The notes beneath the pieces are model-generated. The model saw only the letters and a program-made list of their open reading frames with translations, searched no databases and was not told the DNA's origin. From Citrobacter enshiensis (lineage in GTDB: Bacteria; Pseudomonadota; Gammaproteobacteria; Enterobacterales; Enterobacteriaceae), in contig NZ_CP119862.1 of assembly GCF_029338175.1 (NCBI RefSeq), positions 868,001 through 932,000 on the forward strand: a DNA stretch of 64,000 nucleotides, read 5' to 3'. Shown in pieces: positions 7,463-15,408 of this stretch; the first letter of the stretch is position 1; every line of letters starts with the position of its first letter. The position numbers and the translations under genes are program-made.

Positions 7463-8880
7463 TGAGCCAGTCACTGTTTAACCAGCCACTCAACGTGATT
7501 AACGTCGGCATTGCCATGTTCAGCGATGACCTGAAAAAACAGCATGTACCGGTCACCCAACTCGACTGGACGCCGCCGGGTCAGGGCAACATGCAGGTAG
7601 TCAGCGCACTGGATCAGATTGCAGATTCCCCGCTGGCGGAGAAAATTGCCGCCGCTAACCAGCAGGCGCTGGAACGCATTATTCAGTCCCATCCGGTACT
7701 GATTGGCTACGACCAGGCGATCAATGTCGTACCGGGGATGACCCGCAAAACCATTCTTCACGCCGGACCGCCGATTCGCTGGGAAAAAATGTGTGGCGCG
7801 ATGAAAGGTGCCGTGACAGGGGCGCTGGTATTTGAGGGGCTGGCGAGCGATCTGGAGCAGGCGGCAGAGCTTGCCGCCTCCGGTGAAATTACCTTCTCGC
7901 CTTGCCATGAGCATGACTGCGTGGGGTCGATGGCGGGAGTCACTTCTGCCTCAATGTTCATGCACATCGTGGAGAACAAAACCTACGGCAATCGCGCTTA
8001 TACCAACATGAGCGAGCAGATGGCGAAGATCCTGCGCATGGGCGCTAACGATCAGAGCGTCATCGACCGTCTGGTGTGGATGCGCGATGTGCTGGGACCG
8101 ATGTTGCGCGATGCCATGAAACTGGCGGGTGAAATCGATCTGCGACTGATGCTGGCGCAGGCGTTGCACATGGGTGATGAATGTCATAACCGCAACAACG
8201 CAGGCACCGCGCTACTGATTCAGGCGCTGACGCCGTGGATTATTCAGACCGGGTATCCGGTGGCGCAGCAGCGTGAAGTGTTTGAGTTCGTCGCCAGCAG
8301 CGACTACTTCTCTGGCCCGACGTGGATGGCGATGTGTAAAGCCGCGATGGATGCCGCTCACGGCATTGAGTACAGCACCGTCGTGACCACCATGGCGCGT
8401 AACGGCGTGGAGTTTGGTCTGCGCATCAGCGGTCTGCCTGGACACTGGTTCACCGGTCCGGCGCAGCAGGTGATTGGCCCGATGTTCGCCGGTTATAAGC
8501 CGGAGGACTCCGGGCGTGATATCGGCGACAGCGCCATCACGGAAACCTACGGTATCGGTGGCTTTGCCATGGCAACTGCGCCCGCCATCGTGGCGCTGGT
8601 GGGAGGCACGGTGGAAGAGGCCGTCGATTTCTCCCGTCAGATGAGAGAGATAACGCTGGGCGAAAACCCGAACGTCACCATACCGCTGCTGGGTTTTATG
8701 GGGATCCCTACGGCTATTGACATCACGCGCGTCGGCAGTACCGGCATTTTGCCGGTGATCAATACCGCCATCGCGCACAAAGATGCGGGGATCGGCATGA
8801 TCGGCGCCGGCATTGTCCACCCGCCGTTCGCCTGCTTTGAAAAGGCGATTCTGAGCTGGCGTGACCGCTACTGCCAATAA
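7462..8880 (+). CDS. yahG: YahG, DUF1116 protein (AllG-like)
   Basis: 472 residues, the length of E. coli YahG, which it closely resembles. DUF1116 family; motifs include GMTRKTILHAGPPI, FSPCHEHDCVGSMAGVTSAS and HMGDECHNRNNAGT, whose conserved His, Cys and Asp residues suggest a catalytic or metal site. By analogy with AllG it is inferred to take part in transfer of a carbamoyl group to phosphate. The start at 7462 (ATG in TGATG) is preferred over 7441 because it keeps the GGGGAGGAAG ribosome site upstream and matches the known N-terminus MSQSL. Third gene of the tightly packed yahEFG set. Confidence 0.9.
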   Translation: MSQSLFNQPLNVINVGIAMFSDDLKKQHVPVTQLDWTPPGQGNMQVVSALDQIADSPLAEKIAAANQQALERIIQSHPVLIGYDQAINVVPGMTRKTILHAGPPIRWEKMCGAMKGAVTGALVFEGLASDLEQAAELAASGEITFSPCHEHDCVGSMAGVTSASMFMHIVENKTYGNRAYTNMSEQMAKILRMGANDQSVIDRLVWMRDVLGPMLRDAMKLAGEIDLRLMLAQALHMGDECHNRNNAGTALLIQALTPWIIQTGYPVAQQREVFEFVASSDYFSGPTWMAMCKAAMDAAHGIEYSTVVTTMARNGVEFGLRISGLPGHWFTGPAQQVIGPMFAGYKPEDSGRDIGDSAITETYGIGGFAMATAPAIVALVGGTVEEAVDFSRQMREITLGENPNVTIPLLGFMGIPTAIDITRVGSTGILPVINTAIAHKDAGIGMIGAGIVHPPFACFEKAILSWRDRYCQ

Positions 8881-8889
8881 AAACCACAG

Positions 8890-8908
8890 GGGCTAACACC
8901 GTTAGCCC
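8890..8908 (+). other. intercistronic hairpin after yahG
   Basis: Perfect 8-bp stem GGGCTAAC/GTTAGCCC with a 3-nt loop, not followed by a T tract. It lies in the 117-bp gap between yahG and the permease gene, so it more likely sets mRNA stability or partial termination than full termination. Confidence 0.55.
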
Positions 8909-8997
8909 TACTGTCGCGAAGCTAACAACGTTGTTCACCTGCAGGGCCGGGCGATCGTCGGGATCGCAAATGATGCTTAACCTGTGAAGGATATTCC

Positions 8998-10548
8998 ATG
9001 AACAGAATAAAACTAGAGTGGAAACGTGGTGACTGGGCCGCATACTTCGGGCTGATGACCAACAATCTGACTAACCTGCTGACGATGATGGGGCTACTCA
9101 TCTTTGTCGTGGGGATCCCCAAAGAGATCGTGTATGGCCGCATTGCGCCTGCTTTTGGTCTGGCGGTGCTGGTGGCGAGTATCTTTTATGCCTGGTTTGC
9201 CATGCAGATGGCGAAACAGACGGGGCGTACCGATGTGACGGCGCTGCCGTCCGGGCCGAGCGCGCCGTCGATCTTTACCGTAACTTTCCTCGTTCTGATG
9301 CCGGTTTACCAGCAAACTCGGGATGCCGACTTCGCCATTCAGATAGGCCTGGTCTGGTGTTTTGTTGAGGCGCTGATCCTGGCGGGCGGTTCCTTCCTCG
9401 GCGAAACCATCCGTAAGATGATCCCGCGTACCGTGCTGCTCTCCTGTCTCTCCGGCCTTGGTTTATTACTGCTGGCGATGAACCCGATGCTGCAGGCTTT
9501 TGAAGCGCCAACGGTCTCTTTCATCGTCTTGCTGCTGATCTTTATTAACTGGTTCGGTAAAAAACCGATCTTTGCACGTATTCCCACCGGCCTGTTGCTG
9601 CTGATTGCCGGTACTGCGCTGGCGTGGATTTCCGGTCTGCAAAGCCCGGAAGCGATTAAAGCGTCGATGTCTTCATTCGGTTTCAACCCGCCGGAAGTCC
9701 ATGTCGATAGCTTCCTGCAAGGGTTGCCGCATGCGCTGCCGTACCTGGCCTCGGCGGTGCCGTTGGGGCTGGCGAACTACATTTTTGACCTTGAAAACAT
9801 CGAAAGCGCCCACGCCGCTGGCGATGAGTACAACACCCGCAAAGTGATGCTGGCGAACGGTCTCTCTTCCATGCTCGGCTGTTTGATGGGGAACCCGTTC
9901 CCGGTCACCGTTTACGTGGGTCATGCCGGGTGGAAAGCGATGGGCGCCAGCATTGGTTATACCCTGGCGTCGGGCGTCACCATGTTCCTCGTCCCGCTGT
10001 TTGGACTGGGGGCATTTATGCTCGCCATTATTCCGATGACCGCCATCGTACCGATTCTGGTCTTTATCGGTGTGGTGACTGCCAACCAGGTGGTGCGCGA
10101 AACGCCAAAAATAGAGGTGCCGGTCATTTTCATCTGTCTGTTCCCGTGGATAGCGAACTGGGCGCTGACCATCGTGAATAGCGTGATGGGGGCCGCAGGG
10201 ACGTCGGCGGCGAAGCTGGGCAGCGATCTGTTGCACAGTAAAGGCGTCTATTACGACGGACTGGTGCATCTTGGCAACGGTGCGCCGCTCGCCAGTATGC
10301 TGTGGGGGTGTATCGCCATCTTCGCGATTATCAATAAACCGCTACGTGGCGCGGTGGCTGCCGCCTGCGGCGCGCTGCTGTCGCTGTTTGGGGTGATCCA
10401 CTCGCCGATGGTGGGGATTGCCGAAGGCACTTCACTGATGTTCGTCCTCGCCTACCTGATGGTGAGCGGCGTGTTTGTACTGAAGCATTTTCTCGACAGT
10501 CGGGAAGCGGTGACTGATACCGCGCAGGAACCGACGAAAACCACCTGA
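8998..10548 (+). CDS. NCS2/AzgA-type nucleobase permease family protein
   Basis: 516 residues with about 12 hydrophobic segments and no signal peptide, so an inner-membrane transporter. The pattern NNLTNLLTMMGLL near the N-terminus, the TDVTALPSGPSAPS motif (about residues 80-93) and the NPFPVTVYVGHAGWKAMGA motif (about 300) fit the xanthine/uracil/AzgA permease superfamily. The substrate cannot be read from sequence; a purine, pyrimidine or small cyclic amide is inferred from the neighbours. It sits between yahG and yahI, where I recall no permease gene in E. coli K-12, so this locus may be the intact form of the cluster. Ribosome site AAGGATATTCC precedes the ATG; the carbamate kinase gene follows after 24 bp. 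Confidence 0.8.
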   Translation: MNRIKLEWKRGDWAAYFGLMTNNLTNLLTMMGLLIFVVGIPKEIVYGRIAPAFGLAVLVASIFYAWFAMQMAKQTGRTDVTALPSGPSAPSIFTVTFLVLMPVYQQTRDADFAIQIGLVWCFVEALILAGGSFLGETIRKMIPRTVLLSCLSGLGLLLLAMNPMLQAFEAPTVSFIVLLLIFINWFGKKPIFARIPTGLLLLIAGTALAWISGLQSPEAIKASMSSFGFNPPEVHVDSFLQGLPHALPYLASAVPLGLANYIFDLENIESAHAAGDEYNTRKVMLANGLSSMLGCLMGNPFPVTVYVGHAGWKAMGASIGYTLASGVTMFLVPLFGLGAFMLAIIPMTAIVPILVFIGVVTANQVVRETPKIEVPVIFICLFPWIANWALTIVNSVMGAAGTSAAKLGSDLLHSKGVYYDGLVHLGNGAPLASMLWGCIAIFAIINKPLRGAVAAACGALLSLFGVIHSPMVGIAEGTSLMFVLAYLMVSGVFVLKHFLDSREAVTDTAQEPTKTT

Positions 10549-10572
10549 ATGCGTTGATGGGATGAATACACG

Positions 10573-11523
10573 ATGAAAGAACTTGTGGTCGTTGCCATTG
10601 GCGGCAACAGCATTATCAAAGATAACGCCAGCCAGTCGATTGAACATCAGGCTGAGGCGGTGAAAGCAGTGGCGGATACGGTGCTGGAGATGCTGGCCTC
10701 GGATTACAACATTGTGCTGACCCACGGTAACGGGCCGCAGGTTGGGTTGGATCTGCGACGTGCGGAAATCGCCCATGAACGCGAAGGGCTGCCGTTAACC
10801 CCGCTGGCGAACTGCGTGGCCGATACTCAGGGCGGTATCGGGTATCTGATCCAGCAGGCGTTAAACAACCGCCTAGCGCGTCATGGGGAACAGAAAGCGG
10901 TAACCGTCGTGACGCAGGTGGAGGTGGACAAAAACGACCCTGGTTTTGCCAATCCCACGAAGCCAATCGGTGCGTTTTTTAACGCCACCCAGCGCGATGA
11001 ACTGCAGCGGGCGAATCCGCAATGGCGTTTTGTGGAAGATTCCGGTCGCGGCTATCGTCGGGTTGTCGCTTCGCCGGAGCCGAAACGCATTGTCGAAGCG
11101 GATGCCATTAAAACGCTGACACAACAAGGTTTTGTGGTCATTGGCGCGGGCGGTGGCGGGATCCCGGTGGTGCGAAGCCCGCTGGGCGATTATCACAGCG
11201 TGGACGCGGTCATTGATAAAGATCTCTCCACGGCGTTGCTGGCCCGCGAGATCCGCGCCGACATTCTGGTGATCACCACCGGCGTTGAGAAAGTCTGTAT
11301 TCACTTTGGCAAACCTGAGCAGCAGGCGCTGGAGCGGGTGGATATCCCCACCATGACCCGCTACATGCAGGAAGGGCATTTCCCGGCAGGCAGCATGTTG
11401 CCCAAAATTGTCGCCAGCCTTGCGTTTCTGCAGCATGGCGGAAAACAGGTGATCATCACCACGCCGGAATGTCTGCCCGCCGCACTGCGCGGCGAAACGG
11501 GCACCCATATTGTCCATTCATAA
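10573..11523 (+). CDS. yahI: YahI, carbamate kinase
   Basis: 316 residues, as in E. coli YahI. Amino acid kinase fold with VAIGGNSIIK (residues 6-15), LTHGNGPQVG (about 49-58) and GAGGGGIPV (about 194-202), all typical of carbamate kinases (ArcC, YbcF/AllK). Reaction: carbamoyl phosphate + ADP gives ATP + carbamate, which decays to ammonia and CO2. Placed after the YahEFG genes it would capture energy from their carbamoyl phosphate product, as AllK does after AllFGH. Cytoplasmic. It lies 24 bp after the permease gene and 12 bp before yahJ, so it belongs to the same operon. Confidence 0.92.
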   Translation: MKELVVVAIGGNSIIKDNASQSIEHQAEAVKAVADTVLEMLASDYNIVLTHGNGPQVGLDLRRAEIAHEREGLPLTPLANCVADTQGGIGYLIQQALNNRLARHGEQKAVTVVTQVEVDKNDPGFANPTKPIGAFFNATQRDELQRANPQWRFVEDSGRGYRRVVASPEPKRIVEADAIKTLTQQGFVVIGAGGGGIPVVRSPLGDYHSVDAVIDKDLSTALLAREIRADILVITTGVEKVCIHFGKPEQQALERVDIPTMTRYMQEGHFPAGSMLPKIVASLAFLQHGGKQVIITTPECLPAALRGETGTHIVHS

Positions 11524-11535
11524 AAGGAAGATGCG

Positions 11536-12918
11536 ATGAAGGAAAACAAAAGCCGCCGTGAGTTTCTGAGTCAGAGCGGCAAAATGGTCACCGCCGCCGC
11601 ACTGTTTGGCGCGGCGGCGCCGGTCGCGTATGCTGCTAATTCAGTCGGGACAACCGGTGACGCGAAAGGCGCTATGACCATCAACGACACACATTACTAT
11701 CTGGATAACGTTCTGCTGGAAGCAGGCTTCGATTACGAGAATGCGGTAGCGGTGCATACCCGAACCGAGCTGCAAACCGTTGAGATTCAGGACGGAAAAA
11801 TGGTTGCGCTACGCGCCAATAAAAGCCATCCGGATGCGACGCTGGCGCATTACGATGCGGGCGGGAAGCTGATGTTGCCCGCGATGCGCGACATGCACAT
11901 CCACCTGGATAAAACCTTCTACGGCGGGCCGTGGCGATCGCTGAATCGCCCGGCGGGCACCACCATTCAGGATATGATCGCGCTTGAGCAAAAGTTGTTG
12001 CCTGAGCTACAGCCGTATACCCAGGAACGGGCAGAAAAGCTGATTGACCTGTTGCAGTCCAAAGGGACCTCTGTGGCGCGAAGCCACTGCAACATTGAGC
12101 CGGTATCCGGGCTTAAAAACCTCGAAAATTTGCAGGCGGTACTGGCACGCCGCAAAGCGGGTTTTGCGTGTGAAATTGTGGCGTTTCCACAGCATGGTTT
12201 GCTGCTGTCAAAATCAGAACCGCTGATGCGCGAAGCGATGCAGGCGGGGGCGCACTACGTTGGCGGGCTGGACCCAACCAGCGTGGATGGCGCGATGGAG
12301 AAATCCCTCGATACCATGTTCCAGATTGCGCTGGATTATGACAAAGGGGTCGATATTCATCTGCACGAAACCAGCCCGGCGGGCGTTGCGGCAGTGAATT
12401 ACATGGTTGAACGGGTGGAAAAAACGCCGCAGCTCAAAGGGAGGTTAACCATCAGCCACGCCTTTGCGCTCGCTACGCTGAATGAGCAACAGGTGGATGC
12501 GCTGGCAACCCGAATGGCCGCTCAGCAAATCACCATTGCCTCGACGGTGCCGATTGGTACGTTACATATGCCGCTCAAACAGTTGCGCGACAAAGGCGTG
12601 ACGGTGATCACCGGTACGGACAGCGTGATCGATCACTGGTCGCCGTATGGCCTGGGCGACATGCTGGAAAAAGCGAACCTGTACGCGCAGCTCTATATTC
12701 GTCCTAACGAACTCAATCTGTCGCGGGCATTATTCCTGGCGACGGGGGATGTGTTGCCATTGAATGATAAAGGTGAGCGCGTCTGGCCGAAAGCGCAGGA
12801 TGAAGCCAGTTTTGTGCTGGTGGACGCCTCTTGTTCTGCCGAAGCGGTGGCGCGGATTTCGCCGCGTACCGCGACATTCCATAAAGGCAAGCTGGTGTGG
12901 GGGAGCGTCGCCAGCTAA
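11536..12918 (+). CDS. yahJ: YahJ, Tat-exported amidohydrolase / cytosine deaminase-like
   Basis: 460 residues. The N-terminus carries a twin-arginine signal, SRREFLSQSG (residues 6-15), then an alanine-rich hydrophobic stretch ending APVAYAA near residue 34, which predicts export of the folded, metal-loaded enzyme to the periplasm. The rest is an amidohydrolase-superfamily barrel: metal motif D-M-H-I-H-L-D at about 118-124, a second His in DIHLHETSPAG, a further His in ISHAFAL and the Asp in ITGTDSVIDHW. The nearest familiar relatives are cytosine/isoguanine deaminase-type proteins. The role is inferred: hydrolysing a cyclic amide or aminated ring outside the inner membrane, the product entering by the adjacent permease. 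Last gene of the cluster. Confidence 0.85.
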   Translation: MKENKSRREFLSQSGKMVTAAALFGAAAPVAYAANSVGTTGDAKGAMTINDTHYYLDNVLLEAGFDYENAVAVHTRTELQTVEIQDGKMVALRANKSHPDATLAHYDAGGKLMLPAMRDMHIHLDKTFYGGPWRSLNRPAGTTIQDMIALEQKLLPELQPYTQERAEKLIDLLQSKGTSVARSHCNIEPVSGLKNLENLQAVLARRKAGFACEIVAFPQHGLLLSKSEPLMREAMQAGAHYVGGLDPTSVDGAMEKSLDTMFQIALDYDKGVDIHLHETSPAGVAAVNYMVERVEKTPQLKGRLTISHAFALATLNEQQVDALATRMAAQQITIASTVPIGTLHMPLKQLRDKGVTVITGTDSVIDHWSPYGLGDMLEKANLYAQLYIRPNELNLSRALFLATGDVLPLNDKGERVWPKAQDEASFVLVDASCSAEAVARISPRTATFHKGKLVWGSVAS

Positions 12919-12928
12919 TGTCTGTGCT

Positions 12929-12961
12929 CACCGTGGAACCGCATGTCCTGGATCCACGGTG
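12929..12961. terminator. hairpin after yahJ
   Basis: Perfect 9-bp stem CACCGTGGA/TCCACGGTG with a 15-nt loop between the convergent yahJ and rcnA genes. There is no T tract on either side, so intrinsic termination is not certain. Confidence 0.45.
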
Positions 12962-12990
12962 GGCTTCTCCTGCCTCTCACAGCCCCTTAT

Positions 12991-13896
12991 CTAACTGACG
13001 ATACCCATATAGCCATGGATGCCCATATAGACGCCGACCAGGCCGATTAACAGGCTGGAAAAGTAAGGGGCTTTTCTGGCGAGGCGATTAAATCCGCTCC
13101 AGCGTTTAGCCGCTTGCTGGACACTGATTGCCGCTCCTACACCCACTGTCACCAGCGTGAGCGCCAGACCAACACTGAAGCAGAGCACCATCGTTGCTCC
13201 CAGGGTGAAGGCTTTAAGCTGGATGCAAATCAGCAGCACGGTGATTGCCGCAGGACAGGGGATAAGCCCGCCGGTCAGGCCAAATAATACAATCTGCCCG
13301 TTCGTCACTTCTCTGCCGTGAAAGCGGCGCTGGATGTCACTGGCATGCGCGAGTTCATGGGCGTCCTGATAGGCTTTTGAGCCTGTGGTTAATCCTTCCA
13401 GTCCCGTATGGTCGTGATGGTCATGATCGTGGTGATGGTGTTCATGCTTATGGTGGTGATCGTGCTCATGATTATGCTCATGCTCATGCTCATGCTCATG
13501 ATGGTGATGATCGTGCTCATGGTGATGATGGTCATGCGCTTCCGTCAGCCAGTTCCGCTCACCTTGCCAGGTGCGCCAGAACATCCAGGTCGCAGTGCCC
13601 AAAATAATGATCGCGGAAATAAACTGTAGCCAGGGTTCAACCGATTCTGCGGTAAATGCCCGGCTGATATACATGCCTCCAAGCGCGATAAGCCACACAA
13701 CCGCAGTATGCGAAAGTGTGGCGGCAAGCCCCAGCATTACAGCCTGCCTGACGGTGCCTTTAATCGCGATGATAAATGCCGCCATCATCGTCTTGGAGTG
13801 TCCGGGTTCAAGCCCGTGCAATATGCCTAACAAAATCGCGCTGGGAATAAAAAACCAGGCGTTACCTTGCTGAAGAAGTGTCGAGAATTCGCCCAT
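12991..13896 (-). CDS. rcnA: RcnA, nickel/cobalt efflux protein
   Basis: 301 residues with about six membrane segments in the inner membrane. The first segments carry the NiCoT-like GLEPGHSKTMMAAF motif (about residues 29-42). A loop at about 122-166 holds about 28 histidines mixed with Asp and Glu, the metal-rich cytoplasmic loop typical of RcnA; it is longer than the loop I recall for the 274-residue E. coli protein. The C-terminal half has the second motif GLIPCPAAITVLL. Function: efflux of Ni(II) and Co(II). Divergent from rcnR, with both operators between the two starts. rcnB, next to rcnA in E. coli, is absent here. Confidence 0.95.
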   Translation of the reverse strand: MGEFSTLLQQGNAWFFIPSAILLGILHGLEPGHSKTMMAAFIIAIKGTVRQAVMLGLAATLSHTAVVWLIALGGMYISRAFTAESVEPWLQFISAIIILGTATWMFWRTWQGERNWLTEAHDHHHHEHDHHHHEHEHEHEHNHEHDHHHKHEHHHHDHDHHDHTGLEGLTTGSKAYQDAHELAHASDIQRRFHGREVTNGQIVLFGLTGGLIPCPAAITVLLICIQLKAFTLGATMVLCFSVGLALTLVTVGVGAAISVQQAAKRWSGFNRLARKAPYFSSLLIGLVGVYMGIHGYMGIVS

Positions 13897-13932
13897 GAGA
13901 ATGATTCTTAGTTTTTATACCTGTTTTCATTC

Positions 13933-13947
13933 TACTCCCCCCCAGTA
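13933..13947. promoter_or_regulatory. RcnR operator, site 1
   Basis: TACTCCCCCCCAGTA; on the minus strand TACT-G6-G-AGTA, matching the known RcnR operator TACT-G6-N-AGTA. It lies 37 bp upstream of the rcnA start codon. Confidence 0.9.
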
Positions 13948-13952
13948 CCGAA

Positions 13953-13967
13953 TACTACCCCCCAGTA
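13953..13967. promoter_or_regulatory. RcnR operator, site 2
   Basis: TACTACCCCCCAGTA; on the minus strand TACT-G6-T-AGTA, an exact match to the RcnR operator. Centre-to-centre distance from site 1 is 20 bp, so two RcnR tetramers can bind on nearly the same DNA face and cover both divergent promoters. Confidence 0.92.
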
Positions 13968-14016
13968 GAAGCGCAATGCTATAATCCACAATGATTTATG
14001 TTAAGGAGGTATTGTT

Positions 14017-14289
14017 ATGTCACATACAATCAGGGATAAACAAAAGCTTAAAGCGCGTACCAGCAAAATTCAGGGGCAGGTCGTTGCCTTAAAAAAAATG
14101 CTGGATGAACCCCATGAATGCGCGGCTGTTTTACAGCAGATCGCCGCGATTCGTGGCGCGGTGAACGGACTGATGCGGGAAGTTATCAAGGGTCATCTGA
14201 CCGAACATATTGTTCATCAGGGCGATGAAGTAAAGCGCGAAGAAGATCTGGATGTGATCCTGAAAGTGCTGGATTCCTATATCAAATAG
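14017..14289 (+). CDS. rcnR: RcnR, nickel/cobalt-responsive repressor
   Basis: 90 residues, CsoR/RcnR all-helical family. The metal ligands known from E. coli RcnR are all present at the same positions: His3, Cys35, His60 and His64. Without metal it binds the TACT-G6-N-AGTA sites upstream and represses rcnA (and itself); Ni(II) or Co(II) releases it. A near-perfect ribosome site (TAAGGAGGT) precedes the ATG. Divergent from rcnA. Confidence 0.96.
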   Translation: MSHTIRDKQKLKARTSKIQGQVVALKKMLDEPHECAAVLQQIAAIRGAVNGLMREVIKGHLTEHIVHQGDEVKREEDLDVILKVLDSYIK

Positions 14290-14311
14290 TCGGGGGCGCC
14301 ACCCGACTATT
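14285..14311. terminator. bidirectional hairpin between rcnR and the next gene
   Basis: Perfect 10-bp stem AATAGTCGGG/CCCGACTATT with a 7-nt GC-rich loop, immediately at the rcnR stop and just before the end of the convergent gene. No long T tract follows on either strand, so it may act as a weak terminator or an RNA-stabilising hairpin. Confidence 0.55.
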
Positions 14312-14320
14312 GCTGTGTCA

Positions 14321-14635
14321 TTAACAACAAACGAATGTTTGGTTCCGGTGCGTAATATAGCGTTCAACATGTTTAAAACCGCTGATCGACTCCAGCGCCA
14401 GTAACAGGCAGGAGACGGCTTGCGCTTCTTGCTGAGCAGATTGATGCGCCAGGGGTACGCTGTGAGCGGCGATATGATTTTGCAGTGCATTTTCACATAA
14501 ACGCCGTACCGCTGGAGGAAAAGCCAGCTGCCGTAGCGACTGCTCCAGTTCGGCAAACGCCTCGTCTGCCTGCATGGTAAAAATCAATAACAATATGGCG
14601 TTTAATGCTCGCGTCTCTTCTTCGTAATATCCCAT
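14321..14635 (-). CDS. hypothetical protein downstream of yqeH
   Basis: 104 residues, mostly helical, soluble, with no motif I recognise. It begins MGYYEEETRALNAI and ends HRNQTFVCC with a terminal Cys pair. The start at 14635 is chosen because AGGGA lies at suitable distance; a longer frame to 14725 would overlap the end of yqeH. It lies about 70 bp downstream of the LuxR-type yqeH gene on the same strand and is probably co-transcribed with it. The coding call rests on the open frame, position and composition only. Confidence 0.5.
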   Translation of the reverse strand: MGYYEEETRALNAILLLIFTMQADEAFAELEQSLRQLAFPPAVRRLCENALQNHIAAHSVPLAHQSAQQEAQAVSCLLLALESISGFKHVERYITHRNQTFVCC

Positions 14636-14706
14636 CTGGATGTCCCTGCATGTCCAAAACGTTGTGGTTTCGGGCTCTCGGTCCTGAAAACCGCTCCTTG
14701 TCGATG

Positions 14707-15408
14707 TTACCGATGCCTTTGCCAATGAATTAGCGAGCTATCAAACTCTTTCTTTACCATCGGAAAGGGCGATTTTCCCTTTGCAATAGGCAGCGAATGA
14801 ATAAATAGTGTATTTATTTTACCGCCCATTCTTTTTTCGATTCGTTGCTTATAAGCATACACGCTGCGTATATCCGTATTTAGTATTTGAGCTATTTGAT
14901 GTGGGTTTTGCCCTGACACCATATTTCCCATAATGGTAAATTCCATCTGCGTGAGCGTATTCCCTTTCGAAAAAGACAAGTAGCGCCCAATGAACACTTG
15001 CCTTATTTTTTCGTTGGCGATCTCCAGTCCGTCGTCATGGTAGATGACAGCCGAAACGGCAGTATGATTTTTCCGCCAATAGTTCGCTAACGACTGCATA
15101 TTCCGATCGCTGACCAGTATTATCCCCATTCCCGTACTGGCGAGATAGTCAATCCATTCGGTATTCAGAAACAGCCGCAGGTAGCTAATTGAAAAATCCA
15201 CGAAAATATAGCCGCTTAATCTGGCATTATGGTTATTATTTAAAATGCCATCCATGACCCCGCGATTAAAATAAACACTTTGTTCTGGCCACATGCAAAA
15301 ACACGCATTGGTGCAGTACTGTAATCGAGGTGATTTCTCTGGCATGATATTACAACGTAAAGAACAACTGCTGCAGGTAATGTTTTTTAATTTAACATCC
15401 AGCCCCAT
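14707..15408 (-). CDS. yqeH: YqeH-like LuxR-type transcriptional regulator
   Basis: 233 residues. The C-terminal helix-turn-helix is at about 150-205 (LTQMEFTIMGNMVSGQNPHQIAQILN), with the V-Y-A-Y-K-Q-R recognition helix of LuxR/GerE proteins. The central part resembles EcpR/MatA-like regulators (ANYWRKNHTAVSAVIYHDDG). The N-terminus is unusual: cysteines at 12, 15, 19, 32, 36 and 38, arranged to suggest metal binding or thiol sensing. The name follows position: in E. coli yqeG, yqeH, yqeI and yqeJ are adjacent at the edge of the ETT2 locus. Good ribosome site GGGAGG before the ATG. Targets unknown. Confidence 0.7.
   Translation of the reverse strand: MGLDVKLKNITCSSCSLRCNIMPEKSPRLQYCTNACFCMWPEQSVYFNRGVMDGILNNNHNARLSGYIFVDFSISYLRLFLNTEWIDYLASTGMGIILVSDRNMQSLANYWRKNHTAVSAVIYHDDGLEIANEKIRQVFIGRYLSFSKGNTLTQMEFTIMGNMVSGQNPHQIAQILNTDIRSVYAYKQRIEKRMGGKINTLFIHSLPIAKGKSPFPMVKKEFDSSLIHWQRHR

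Noticed and set aside
8212..8877. 221-codon minus-strand frame inside yahG
   Set aside because: Antisense to a well-conserved gene in GC-rich codons; long shadow frames are expected there and it has no ribosome site.
13377..13629. Plus-strand frames rich in Met-Val or His-Ala repeats
   Set aside because: They are the reverse reading of the RcnA histidine-rich loop, a low-complexity artefact.
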